Source: CAWABB01 sp963780165
GTDB taxonomy: Bacteria > Bacteroidota > Ignavibacteria > UBA10030 > UBA6906
Direction: 5' to 3'
DNA: 64,000 bases
NCBI GenBank assembly: GCA_963780165.1
Contig: CAWABB010000002.1
Coordinates: forward strand, 1 to 64,000
A program made the position numbers and the translations under genes. This document shows, piece after piece, positions 26,438 to 34,635 of this stretch (position 1 is the stretch's first letter; the number at the start of each line of letters is the position of its first letter). The notes under the pieces were generated by a model. The model worked only from the letters and a program-made list of their open reading frames with translations, searched no databases and was not told the origin of the DNA.

Positions 26438-26993
26438 TGTCAGGTTTCAGTGCGATTCAGTGCGAGAGATGATCTGGATGATGCCGGCGAGTCGAACCGT
26501 CAGCCCTCGCAAGGGAGGCTTTCCCAACCCGGCGGACTCCGGAAAGCCAGACGACTGAGCGGGTCTTTCAGGCCTGCACAATCCTGTCGATCCAGAACGG
26601 TCGATTGATCATGGAGGTGTAATATACATCCGGACGGCCAAATGTTCAGTATGTTACCGCGATCCCTCCCACTCTTTTCCAGATTTGGCGAGGAATCGGC
26701 GGTAGCCCCGAGGGATGTTCGGGCTACCGGTCGCTGGATTCGCCTCCAGTGCGACACTCGCTCGCCCTTCTATTCGGGCCCTATCTGCACGCTCTAGGTA
26801 TGCGATGATTGTCCGCCATTCTGCGGCGCGTGCCAACGCGTCCCTGGCTCCGCTCCCACCTTGCGCTGCGTCGAGAAATCTCCTCGGCTCCTCGTGGCAC
26901 GACATCAACTGCGAAGTGAGCAATCATCTTCACACTGGTGGGCAACGGTCTGCACACTCCACCTATACAATCCCACAATCTCGCATGGAAAGA

Positions 26994-27011
26994 GCCAATT
27001 TCAAAATTGGC
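26994..27011. promoter_or_regulatory. 18-bp palindrome, operator candidate
   Basis: GCCAATTTCAAAATTGGC is two perfect 8-bp arms around CA. It lies 19 bp before ATG 27030 and 61 bp before ATG 27072 of the DUF4373 gene. AT-rich palindromes of this size often bind small helix-turn-helix repressors of phage or plasmid type. No such regulator is encoded next to it. Confidence 0.5.
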
Positions 27012-27071
27012 ACGGAGGATGCATACCGGATGTCATCCGATTCAATCCTTCCACACCATGGAGCCCCCGCC

Positions 27072-27899
27072 ATGAAATGGTTCCGTCACGAGTGCTCAGC
27101 CAAACACGACCCAAAGCTGTACCTTCTTGCCGCAGCGCATGGGGCCGAAGGGATGGGTGTCTACTGGGGACTGCTCGAAGAGATCGGCTTCCACTCCGAC
27201 ACCTTTCGCATCAAAGTCGCCGGTGTGTCGGCAGAATCCGATCAGGCCTATGTGGACGCACTCCTGCACGGAAAGGAACCCGCCGTCTCCATCCACGCCC
27301 TGGCGGGGGAGAACATACCCATGATGCACGTCGAAATACTCGCCGGGCTGGTCTGTGTCCCGGAAGACAGGCTCCTGAGGATCATCGAGAGGTTGGTGGA
27401 ACTGGGACTCTTAGATCAGTCCAAATGGCTAGCGTACGGGCTGCTACATAGCCCCGATTTGGAGCGCCTTGCGGATGCATACACACGGCGATGCCGAAGG
27501 AGCGTGGACAATGCTCGTACACGGTCCGAACACGTTCCGGACACTGTCCGTACACCTTCCGAACACGCTCCGGACACTGTCCGTACACACTCCGAACACG
27601 TTCCGGACACTGTCCGTACACCTTCCGAACACGCTCCGGACACTGTCCGTACACGGTCCGAACACGCTCCGGACATTGTGCGTACACAAGCCGAACACAC
27701 TCCGGACATTGTGCGTACACAAGCCGAACACACTCCGGACATTGTGCGTACACGGTCCGAACACGCTCCGGACACTGTCCGTACACACTCCGCGCACTTT
27801 CCGGCGAGCGTCAGACGCGAATCAGAGTCCTTGCTGCAACGTGACAGCGCATCGCCGGAAAATGTCCTCCCAGAACAGAATAGAATAGAAGAAGAGTAG
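27072..27899 (+). CDS. DUF4373 (Lin1244/Lin1753-type) replication-associated protein with internal repeats
   Basis: About 275 residues. The first 120 match the DUF4373 domain found in phage and plasmid replication genes: MKWFRHECSAKHDPKLYLLA, GAEGMGVYWGLLEEIG, and a winged-helix-like ERLVELGLLD. From about residue 149 come nine 11-residue repeats of the form RTxSEHxPDTV, then a short acidic tail. Repeats this hydrophilic should be disordered. ATG 27072 has GGAG 8 nt upstream; ATG 27030 with GGAGG 11 nt upstream is an alternative. The 33-bp DNA repeats contain the palindrome CGGACACTGTCCG and look like iterons. DnaA boxes follow. There are no other phage genes nearby, so it may be a relic of an integrated element. 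Confidence 0.65.
   Translation: MKWFRHECSAKHDPKLYLLAAAHGAEGMGVYWGLLEEIGFHSDTFRIKVAGVSAESDQAYVDALLHGKEPAVSIHALAGENIPMMHVEILAGLVCVPEDRLLRIIERLVELGLLDQSKWLAYGLLHSPDLERLADAYTRRCRRSVDNARTRSEHVPDTVRTPSEHAPDTVRTHSEHVPDTVRTPSEHAPDTVRTRSEHAPDIVRTQAEHTPDIVRTQAEHTPDIVRTRSEHAPDTVRTHSAHFPASVRRESESLLQRDSASPENVLPEQNRIEEE
27516..27812 (+). repeat. Nine 33-bp tandem repeats (iteron-like)
   Basis: Nine in-phase 33-bp units inside the DUF4373 gene. Each holds blocks TCCGAACAC, CTCCGGACA and TGTCCGTACAC with small changes; the ninth is degenerate. Unit junctions create CGGACACTGTCCG, a perfect inverted repeat around one base. Units 5 to 7 vary this to ATTGTGCG. No stop triplet occurs in any frame, so all six frames are open across the array. 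Confidence 0.85.
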
Positions 27900-27978
27900 A
27901 AGGAGAATAGAAGGAGATTAGAAGAGAAAAAGCTTTGTAGCGTCCTTCGGTGTTCGACTTATCCACCGTTTATCCACA
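27872..27978 (+). other. Origin-like module: purine tract and tandem DnaA boxes
   Basis: A roughly 60-nt tract (27872-27931) of A and G with isolated T, built on TAGAAG-type units, is AT-richer than its surroundings and could unwind. Twenty-eight bp on are TTATCCACC (27959-27967) and a perfect DnaA box TTATCCACA (27970-27978), same strand, 11 bp apart. With the iteron array just upstream this has the order iterons, unwinding tract, DnaA boxes. Origin function is inferred. Confidence 0.5.
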
Positions 27979-28150
27979 GTCCCGCGTCCGTGAGTCTCAT
28001 AACGACGCTGTTCTCATACCATCGGTTGGTTACTACACCGATATGTGTACAAAATCCAGAGAAATCATCAGGGAATGGGACGATATGGGCTTGTTCCTTC
28101 TGCACACTCCTGATATATTCTCTGATGCCGCCCCATTCCATGAATCAGAG

Positions 28151-30751
28151 ATGACGCGAAGCATGGCCTATTCTGATAGCTGCGGCCGACACGATCGAAC
28201 CCCCCGGGGCGTCCGTATCGGCGTAAGTGTCTTGCTTCTCACATTCGCAGTTTTGACTATGGCGGCTGCCGCACCGGTCCTCCCGTCGCCGGCCGGCGGC
28301 ATTCCCTACGCCTCAGGCGAGTTGATGCTGGCGCTCGAGAAGCTGCGCACACTGGGGTCCGTCCTCTACATCTCAGCCCATCCCGACGACGAAAACACCG
28401 CCTTCCTTGCCACAATGGCGAAGGAACGCCACCTCCGCACGGGATATCTCTCGATCACGCGGGGGGAAGGGGGACAAAACCTCCTCGGACCGGAACAGGG
28501 GGACATCCTCGGTATCATCCGGACGCAGGAACTCCTCGGGGCCCGACGGATCGACGGGGCGGAACAGTTCTTCACCCGCGCCATCGACTTCGGCTACTCG
28601 AAAAGCTCTGACGAGACACTGGAGCTCTGGGGAAAGGAAGAGGTCCTCTCGGATGTCGTCCGGGTCATCAGGACGTTCCAGCCCGATGTCATCGTTACCC
28701 GGTTCACGCCGACTCGCGGCGGACACGGACACCATACGGCATCGGCTGTCCTCGCGTACGAGGCGTTCCGCGCCGCCGCCGATCCGACGCGATTCCCGGA
28801 ACAGCTCGACAAGCTGGGTCCTTGGAAGGCAAAGCGGATCGTATGGAACGTGTTCCGTTTCGCGCGAACCGGCGCCGACCCTCCGCCGCCTGGCGCGGTC
28901 AGTGAAGATCTCGGAGCGTACAGTCCGCTCCTTGGGCTATCGCTCGGCGAGCTGGCAGGACAGAGCCGCTCGATGCACAAGAGCCAGGGCTTCGGTGCCC
29001 TTGAGAATCGCGGGACGCTCGAGAACTGGTTCGAGCATGTTGACGGCGACACTGCGCAGGCGACCCTCTTTGACGGCATCGAGACCTCCTGGCGCCGGAT
29101 CCCAGGTGGAGAGACGGTCGATGCGCTTGTCCGTAACGCGATCGGACAGCTGGACGCGCGGGACCCTTCCAGACTGTTACCTTCACTCCTGAACATCCGT
29201 GCCGCGATCGGCGCACTTGCTCCGTCGCCCTGGGTCGAATTTAAGCGGAAAGAGGTCGATGAGATCATCCTTGCCTCTGCCGGTCTCTGGGTGGATGCTC
29301 TGGCAGGCGCCCCGGAAGTCACGCCAGGGTCGACCGTCCCACTCTCCATCACGCTATTGAATCGTTCGTCGGCGACGTGTGAGCTGTCAGGAATAGCTGT
29401 CCCGAATGCTGTGAGGGACACCACCATCCGACGGAAGCTCGAACGGAATGTGCCGGCGGAGGTCCGGCTCTCCATGGCTATTCCGGAGAATCAACCGCTG
29501 TCGCGACCGTATTGGCTTGAAGCAGCGCCGGAGCGCGGACGCTATTCGGTCAGTGACAGCAGACTGCTTGGCATGCCCGAAACACCGCCGCCATTTTTCG
29601 CCCTGGTGAAACTTGAGTTCGGTGAACAGCAGCTTACGATCGATGTCCCGGTGCGATACCGCTGGGTGGACCCGACCAGGGGCGAGCAGTACCGGATGCT
29701 TTCGGTCGTCCCCCCGGTCTCGCTCTCTTTTCCGGCTCCTGTCATTGTCACTCCGAATGGCCAGCCGAGAAACCTGACAGTGACCGTGAGAAACCTGACT
29801 CCCGCGGCAAAAGGGACAGTCATGCTGCACCTCCCTCCCGGGTGGAGTTCGACTCCGGGATCCATCCCGTTTGCGTTCGATTCCGCATTCGCGGAGCGGT
29901 CGCTTAATTTCCAGATCAGGCCCGGATCGAATGCGGAGCGAGGGGTTGCCACGATCGAAGCGCATATGGGCGCAGTTGGGGCACCAGCGAATGCGGTCGG
30001 GACGCCAGCGGGGGGCGCGCCCGCGACGACCGAAGTGGTGCGGGTCGAGTACCCGCACATTCCTGTCCAGGTCCTCGTGCATCCCGCCCGAGCCGAGGTC
30101 GTTCCGTTGGATATCCGCTCGCGAGCGATGTCCGTGGGATACATCGTGGGGGCGGGGGACGAGATCCCCACCGCGCTTGGCCAGCTCGGGTACAAGGTGA
30201 CGCTACTCTCGGACGAAGACCTGGAGGCTGGCGACCTGCGCCGGTTCGACGTCATCGTGGCAGGGGTGAGGGCGTACAATACGCGCGAGAGACTCCGGAG
30301 GTCGAACTCGCGACTCCTCGAGTATGTGCAGGGAGGAGGCCGGTACGTCGTGCAATACAACACGCGCCAGCAGTCTGACGCGGTCCAGTTCGGTCCGTAC
30401 CCCTTCAAGATCACCAGCGATCGCGTTTCGGTCGAGGACGCGCCCGTGACCATGACGGACCCGAAGCACCTCCTGCTGTCGAAGCCGAATGTGATCACGG
30501 CGGCAGACTTTGACGGTTGGGTGCAGGAGCGTGGATTGTACTTCGCCGGGGATTGGGACGCTGCGTACGAGACACCACTAGAGTGCCACGATCCCGGCGA
30601 GGAACCCAGGAAAGGCGGACTCATCTTCGCGCGTTACGGGAAGGGGTACTTCGTCTACACGGGATTCTCATTCTTCCGACAGCTGCCGTCCGGCGTTTCC
30701 GGGGCGTACCGTTTGTTCATCAATCTTCTTTCCCAGGATGTGAGCCGCTAA
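28151..30751 (+). CDS. Large exported PIG-L (LmbE-like) deacetylase with ThuA-like C-terminus
   Basis: About 866 residues. After a signal or anchor segment (SVLLLTFAVLTMAAAA), residues 60-220 form the PIG-L deacetylase, with the zinc motif AHPDDEN and the later HGHHTAS. The middle is a beta-rich region with NEW3/Ig-like segments. The last 220 residues resemble a ThuA/class-I-amidotransferase-like domain (FDVIVAGVRAYNTRERL, GGGRYVVQYNTRQ). PIG-L enzymes remove acetyl groups from GlcNAc-containing molecules. This domain combination is seen in FCB-group genomes. The start is uncertain, since the frame is open from 27950 but the first 67 codons lie over the DnaA-box region. It is followed after 1 bp by the tail-anchored protein and the symporter. 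Confidence 0.82.
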   Translation: MTRSMAYSDSCGRHDRTPRGVRIGVSVLLLTFAVLTMAAAAPVLPSPAGGIPYASGELMLALEKLRTLGSVLYISAHPDDENTAFLATMAKERHLRTGYLSITRGEGGQNLLGPEQGDILGIIRTQELLGARRIDGAEQFFTRAIDFGYSKSSDETLELWGKEEVLSDVVRVIRTFQPDVIVTRFTPTRGGHGHHTASAVLAYEAFRAAADPTRFPEQLDKLGPWKAKRIVWNVFRFARTGADPPPPGAVSEDLGAYSPLLGLSLGELAGQSRSMHKSQGFGALENRGTLENWFEHVDGDTAQATLFDGIETSWRRIPGGETVDALVRNAIGQLDARDPSRLLPSLLNIRAAIGALAPSPWVEFKRKEVDEIILASAGLWVDALAGAPEVTPGSTVPLSITLLNRSSATCELSGIAVPNAVRDTTIRRKLERNVPAEVRLSMAIPENQPLSRPYWLEAAPERGRYSVSDSRLLGMPETPPPFFALVKLEFGEQQLTIDVPVRYRWVDPTRGEQYRMLSVVPPVSLSFPAPVIVTPNGQPRNLTVTVRNLTPAAKGTVMLHLPPGWSSTPGSIPFAFDSAFAERSLNFQIRPGSNAERGVATIEAHMGAVGAPANAVGTPAGGAPATTEVVRVEYPHIPVQVLVHPARAEVVPLDIRSRAMSVGYIVGAGDEIPTALGQLGYKVTLLSDEDLEAGDLRRFDVIVAGVRAYNTRERLRRSNSRLLEYVQGGGRYVVQYNTRQQSDAVQFGPYPFKITSDRVSVEDAPVTMTDPKHLLLSKPNVITAADFDGWVQERGLYFAGDWDAAYETPLECHDPGEEPRKGGLIFARYGKGYFVYTGFSFFRQLPSGVSGAYRLFINLLSQDVSR

Positions 30752-30752
30752 G

Positions 30753-31115
30753 ATGGCCGGAGACCGTATGCCGCCTGACGCGTCCGAATCGCATTCCCAT
30801 AATTCCAGACCCGGCCCGGTACGTGGCTCCTTGCCCGATTCAGATTCCTCTGCCTCCGGGTCCGCTCCTGTGCCCGACCCCGTGTCCAACTCGCACTCTC
30901 GCACTCTTAAGTCAGCGCCCACCCAAGCCCAGGGTTCCGCCGGCCCCGTGCGTGACCCGCAATCCCGCGGCCCCGCGACTGCCTCGAATTCCTCCGCCCC
31001 CGCGTCAGGCGCCACGCCCGGCATTCAGCACTGGGGGAGGGTATACGCCGTTGTGCTCGCATTCCTGGCGCTTCTCATTACCCTCTTCGCCTGGTTGACG
31101 CGCGTCTACTCATGA
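30753..31115 (+). CDS. Proline/serine-rich tail-anchored small protein
   Basis: A 120-residue protein. The first 90 residues are low-complexity (Pro, Ser, Ala, Gly) and probably disordered. One hydrophobic helix at the C-terminus (VYAVVLAFLALLITLFAWL) would anchor it in the membrane. Its ATG begins 1 bp after the PIG-L stop, and its TGA overlaps the symporter ATG by 4 bp (ATGA), so it is certainly translated within this operon. I recognise no family. By position it may be an accessory subunit of the symporter. The biased composition would make it easy for automated annotation to miss. Confidence 0.65.
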   Translation: MAGDRMPPDASESHSHNSRPGPVRGSLPDSDSSASGSAPVPDPVSNSHSRTLKSAPTQAQGSAGPVRDPQSRGPATASNSSAPASGATPGIQHWGRVYAVVLAFLALLITLFAWLTRVYS

Positions 31116-32821
31116 GCACACCGGATTGGATCGTCCTGGTCGGGACGCTTGCCCTGATCGTCGGCTTCGGCCTCTACAAGAGCAGGGCGACGCGCGATCT
31201 TCAGGGATACCTCCTGGCAGGGAGGTCTATGCCCTGGTATGCGGTCGCGTTCTCGATCATGGCCACGCAGGCGAGCGCCATCACGTTCACATCGACGCCC
31301 GGGCAGGCGTTCGCCGATGGCATGCGGTTCGTGCAGTACTACTTCGGGCTCCCGATTGCGATGGTGATCCTCTCCATCACGGCGGTCCCCCTGTACCGTC
31401 GCCTGAACGTCTACACCGCCTACGAGTACCTGGAACATCGATTCGATCTCAAGACGCGGACGCTGACCAGCGTGCTATTCATGATTCAGCGGGGACTCGG
31501 GGCGGGCATGACAATCTACGCCCCATCCATCATCCTCTCGGTGATGCTGGGCTGGGATGTCCGCGTGACCTCCGCGGTCATCGGGGGCGCCATCATCCTC
31601 TACACGACAACGGGCGGGGTCAAGGCGGTAAGCTGGACCCACCTGGAGCAGCTGACGGTGGTCATGCTTGGAATGGCAGCCGCATTTGTTGCGGCCATCG
31701 TGCTGATGCCGGAGGATGTGTCATTCGGGGACTCGCTGGCCGTGGCGGGAGTGATGGGGAGGATGAACATCGTGGATTTCAGCTTCGACTGGACCAACCG
31801 ATACAATTTCTGGTCGGGGTTGATCGGGGGTCTGTTCATCGCCCTGGCGTATTTCGGGACGGACCAGTCGCAGGTGCAACGGTACCTGACGGGCGCCTCA
31901 GAGACTCAAAGCCGGCTCGGCCTCATGTTCAACGGGCTGGCGAAGGTGCCGATGCAGTTCTTCATCCTGCTGATCGGCATCATGGTCTTCGCGTTCTATC
32001 AGTTCACGGCTCCGCCGATCTTCTTCAATCCGGTCGAAACCGAGCGGGTGCGAAACGGTCCGCATGGCGAGGCGTTCAGGGCGGTTGAAGGTGAGTACGC
32101 CGGAGCGCACGCGGAGAAGGCGGCGAGCGTCAGGCGGTATCTTGCTGCGAGAGAATTGGGGGACGGGTCCTCTGTCGAAGCGGCGCGCAGCGCGCTCCTC
32201 GAGGCCGAGGCTCGCACGGGAGAGCTCCGCTCGAAAGCCATCGGGATCATGCGCGCGGCCGACCCGACCGTCGACCAGAACGACACGAACTACGTCTTCC
32301 TGACGTTCATCCTGGGCAATCTCCCCGTCGGGCTCATCGGCCTGCTGCTCGCCTGCGTGCTGGCCGCGTCGATGTCGTCGGGCTCGGGGGAGCTGAGCGC
32401 CCTTGCGACGACGACCGTCGTGGACGTGTACCGCCGGCACGTCCGGAAGGACGCAACCGACAGGCAGGCGCTGCGGGTTGCGCGCATAGCGATGGCAGGA
32501 TGGGGCGTCTACGGCGTGTTTTTCTCGCATTTCGCGAACCAGCTCGGCTCGCTTGTCGAGGCGGTCAACATCCTGGGATCGCTCTTCTACGGCACGATGC
32601 TCGGGATATTTCTCGTCGCGTTCTTCCTCAAGCGGATCGGCGGGACTCCGACATTCATCGCAGCGTTCATCGGCGAGGCCGTGGTCCTCTGGTTCTTCGC
32701 GATGACGGACATATCCTGGTTGTGGTACAACGTGATCGGATGCACGGTCGTCGTCTGCGCCGCGGTCATCCTTCAGGCAGTCCTTCCGCGCCGCGCCCTT
32801 ACTTCTTCTTCCATTCGTTGA
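31112..32821 (+). CDS. Sodium:solute symporter (SSS/SLC5 family)
   Basis: A 569-residue inner-membrane transporter with about 13 membrane segments. Family marks are GYLLAGRSMPWYAVAFSIMA, SAITFTSTPGQAFADG, and ALAYFGTDQSQVQRYLTG, the classical SSS signature in the sixth/seventh segments. A hydrophilic insert of about 85 residues (around 305-390, charged and helical) separates the central membrane segments; this is longer than in well-known sugar or proline symporters. The substrate may be a sugar, sugar acid or organic acid. The operon with a PIG-L deacetylase suggests a deacetylated amino sugar, but that is inference. The 3' end overlaps the convergent DUF2911 gene by 23 bp. Confidence 0.9.
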   Translation: MSTPDWIVLVGTLALIVGFGLYKSRATRDLQGYLLAGRSMPWYAVAFSIMATQASAITFTSTPGQAFADGMRFVQYYFGLPIAMVILSITAVPLYRRLNVYTAYEYLEHRFDLKTRTLTSVLFMIQRGLGAGMTIYAPSIILSVMLGWDVRVTSAVIGGAIILYTTTGGVKAVSWTHLEQLTVVMLGMAAAFVAAIVLMPEDVSFGDSLAVAGVMGRMNIVDFSFDWTNRYNFWSGLIGGLFIALAYFGTDQSQVQRYLTGASETQSRLGLMFNGLAKVPMQFFILLIGIMVFAFYQFTAPPIFFNPVETERVRNGPHGEAFRAVEGEYAGAHAEKAASVRRYLAARELGDGSSVEAARSALLEAEARTGELRSKAIGIMRAADPTVDQNDTNYVFLTFILGNLPVGLIGLLLACVLAASMSSGSGELSALATTTVVDVYRRHVRKDATDRQALRVARIAMAGWGVYGVFFSHFANQLGSLVEAVNILGSLFYGTMLGIFLVAFFLKRIGGTPTFIAAFIGEAVVLWFFAMTDISWLWYNVIGCTVVVCAAVILQAVLPRRALTSSSIR

Positions 32822-33653
32822 TCAGCTGTTCGGTTCCCTTGACGTCCGCGGCCGGATTCTGCGCCCGCGCGAGCTTCATCGATTCCTCGGCAAGCGTGAT
32901 GGCCTCCTTGTATTTCCCCTGGCCCGCGAGCAGCTCGGCCTTCGTCCGGACATTTGTCGCGTTGCGTTCGAGGGCAATGGAGCGGTCGATCCAGGCCATC
33001 GCCTGTTCGGCGTATACCTTTTCCGTCGTCGCGTACCGGGCCGCCTGGTTCAGGATGCGCCAGTCTCCCACCTGCGACTCAAGCTTTGCAAGCGTGTTGA
33101 ATTCCACCGTGAATCCCACCTTCAGCTTCTCCCATGCGATCACCATTTTCGCCGATGACGGCGTGAGGTCGGTAAACGAAAAGGAGAGCCATTCCTCGTG
33201 CTGGTTCGATTCGGGCTTCACGACGACCTTGAGGGAGTCGTACTTCGCGTCGTAAATCGAGCCCCAGTTCTTCGTCTCCGCGTTGAAGATCACCGTCCAA
33301 TCCGACTGTCCCGGGATGGCGAGGAGGCGGTAGGTGCCGGCGGAGAGTTTCTGTCCGTTGATGGTCACCGGGTCGCTGAACGTCACGAGCGTCGGTTCGT
33401 TGGCGCCGACGCGCCACACCTCGTTGTAGGGGAGAAGGCCGCCCCAGATCTGCCGGCCTTTCACGCCGGGGCGGTGGTACGTGACCGTCACCTGGCTGAG
33501 ACCGATCACCTGCGTGACCTTCGCCCCCTGGCTGATCATCGGGACTCGGCGCTGTGTCAGGTCCGGTGCCTGTGGTGCCTGTGCGAAGAGCGGCGTCGTG
33601 CCGAAAGTCGCTGCGGCGAGGCCGAGCGTCAAGCAGAGAATCAGGTTCTTCAT
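32799..33653 (-). CDS. Exported DUF2911 protein
   Basis: About 284 residues. A signal peptide (LILCLTLGLAAATFG, cleaved near LFA-QAPQ) precedes a DUF2911 beta domain: VTVTYHRPGVKGRQIWGG, PYNEVWRVGANEPT, LSAGTYRLLAIPG and WTVIFNA. The C-terminal 90 residues are helical and TPR-like (AMAWIDRSIALE, KEAITLAEESMKLA). DUF2911 proteins are widespread secreted proteins of unknown role in Bacteroidota. ATG 33653 is set by AAGGAGGG 7 nt upstream; the frame continues to 33821 without reason. The leader 33688-33792 is nearly duplicated ahead of the gene at 62112, which suggests shared control. Convergent with the symporter. Confidence 0.85.
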   Translation of the reverse strand: MKNLILCLTLGLAAATFGTTPLFAQAPQAPDLTQRRVPMISQGAKVTQVIGLSQVTVTYHRPGVKGRQIWGGLLPYNEVWRVGANEPTLVTFSDPVTINGQKLSAGTYRLLAIPGQSDWTVIFNAETKNWGSIYDAKYDSLKVVVKPESNQHEEWLSFSFTDLTPSSAKMVIAWEKLKVGFTVEFNTLAKLESQVGDWRILNQAARYATTEKVYAEQAMAWIDRSIALERNATNVRTKAELLAGQGKYKEAITLAEESMKLARAQNPAADVKGTEQLINEWKKK

Positions 33654-33687
33654 TGAATTACCCTCCTTGTGTGCAATTGCTGAAATA

Positions 33688-33792
33688 GTGCCGCTCCAAC
33701 TACAACGTGCCAGTTTGCCCCATTGACACAACTGGTTGGCGCCAGCACTGGCCCCGTTGTTCAGAGAAACTATAGAGTAGAGGGGCACTGGC
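33688..33792 (-). promoter_or_regulatory. Shared 105-bp leader element, copy 1
   Basis: Read on the reverse strand it starts AGTGCCCCTC, runs through GGGGCCAGTGCTGGCGCCAA and CCAGTTGTGTC, and ends TAGTTGGAGCGGCA. It is about 70-75 percent identical by eye to 61976-62078 and in the same orientation relative to the downstream gene. GTGCCCCT and AGGGGC arms can pair. Confidence 0.55.
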
Positions 33793-34018
33793 ATGGGATG
33801 AGCATCGTTCCTTTGGGCCAATATATGTCAATCTGGGGAAAAACACACCCCTGCAGACAAGTCCAGCTGGAGGTGCTAATCGCACAGGAACAAGAAGTCG
33901 CAACCGGAGGGAACGTGATCAACTCGACAGGATCAACGACATACCGTCAGAGGCCCGGAGTGCGGCAGCGATGAGACTGACCATAACGAATGCGGCCTCT
34001 CTGTGAGAAACCTCCGGT
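33793..34018. other. Intergenic region, nothing recognised
   Basis: Together with the leader element this is the gap between two reverse-strand genes (33654-34083). Apart from the leader and the csp terminator I see no feature. A short forward open frame from about 33723 has no ribosome site. Confidence 0.3.
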
Positions 34019-34056
34019 CTAAAAAACACCCCGGCCGCCATAAGGCGGCCGGGGCT
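34019..34056 (-). terminator. Intrinsic terminator of the cold-shock gene
   Basis: On the reverse strand an 11-bp perfect stem (CCCCGGCCGCC with GGCGGCCGGGG, 34029-34054) around a TTAT loop is followed by TG and six T. Textbook rho-independent terminator, 30 bp after the csp stop. Confidence 0.92.
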
Positions 34057-34083
34057 GGAGCGACCTCAACAGCTGTGCTGCGA

Positions 34084-34284
34084 CTATGTCTTCGACACGC
34101 CTGTTGCCTGGAGGCCCTTCGGACCCCGGGTGACTTCGAAGCCGACTTTGTCGCCTTCGTTCAGGGTCTTGTACCCGTCACCGATAATCTCATTGAAATG
34201 AACAAAAATATCTTCGCCACCTTCGCGCGAAATGAACCCGTAGCCCTTGGCTCCGTTAAACCACTTCACTGTCCCTGATTCCAT
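34084..34284 (-). CDS. Cold-shock domain protein (CspA family)
   Basis: A 66-residue single cold-shock domain, the standard length. GTVKWFNGAKGYGFISREGG contains RNP1 (KGYGFIS), and DIFVHFNEI is RNP2. It binds single-stranded RNA and DNA and acts as an RNA chaperone. ATG 34284 is chosen: it has GAGAGGG about 7 nt upstream and opens exactly at the domain, whereas the frame extends 57 meaningless codons further. A strong terminator follows. The leader back to the response-regulator gene is about 350 bp and may contain a structured 5' untranslated region, as is usual for csp genes. Confidence 0.95.
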   Translation of the reverse strand: MESGTVKWFNGAKGYGFISREGGEDIFVHFNEIIGDGYKTLNEGDKVGFEVTRGPKGLQATGVSKT

Positions 34285-34635
34285 GGAACAGACCCTCTCG
34301 ATTGATGAAAGTCCGCTACCGGCGGACACGGCCATGTACATCCGACAGTGTGCTTTGAAACGCAAAATCGCAACCCGGTCAGTACTGCACCATGGTCGCG
34401 ATTTCTTTGACAGCTTAACAAGGCCAACTACGGTGTACGATGTACTACAATACATACCTCCTGGACCAATAGCAAGAACAATCCCTGAAGTGATCGTACG
34501 ATCTTCTCGAGCACTTCAAGCTCGTGGCTCTTCGTCGCCCAAAAATCAGGTTGACGGAGGGGAGAAAAACGAATATATTGCACCTAGTTTATCCCCGGCG
34601 CAGGGGGCGTGTCCGACAAACGAACAGTCGATGCC
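34285..34635. other. Divergent region between csp and response regulator
   Basis: A 350-bp gap that must hold both promoters. It is locally AT-richer. TTTGACAGC at about 34407 resembles a forward -35 box, without a clear -10. I see no gene in it. Confidence 0.35.

Larger units (their letters stand above)
26322..27029. other. Non-coding stretch ahead of a replication-like gene
   Basis: Seven hundred bases without a supportable gene. Short open frames exist on both strands but look like shadows. It contains the hairpin at 26416 and a palindrome at 26994. The change from dense coding to open sequence fits the edge of an inserted element, but I see no att repeat or integrase. Confidence 0.35.

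Noticed and set aside
26346..26558. Possible 70-residue gene after the NTF2-like gene
   Set aside because: It spans the terminator-like hairpin, lacks a ribosome site and has no family resemblance.
27382..27797. Reverse-strand repeat proteins (Cys/Arg- or Val/Ser-rich) across the array
   Set aside because: All six frames are open because the unit lacks stop triplets. Only the forward frame continues a real domain.
27382..27899. CRISPR array
   Set aside because: The repeats are direct, head to tail, without unique spacers and in phase with an open gene. No cas gene is present.
33723..33974. Forward 83-codon frame over the shared leader
   Set aside because: No ribosome site, overlaps a conserved non-coding element, unconvincing composition.
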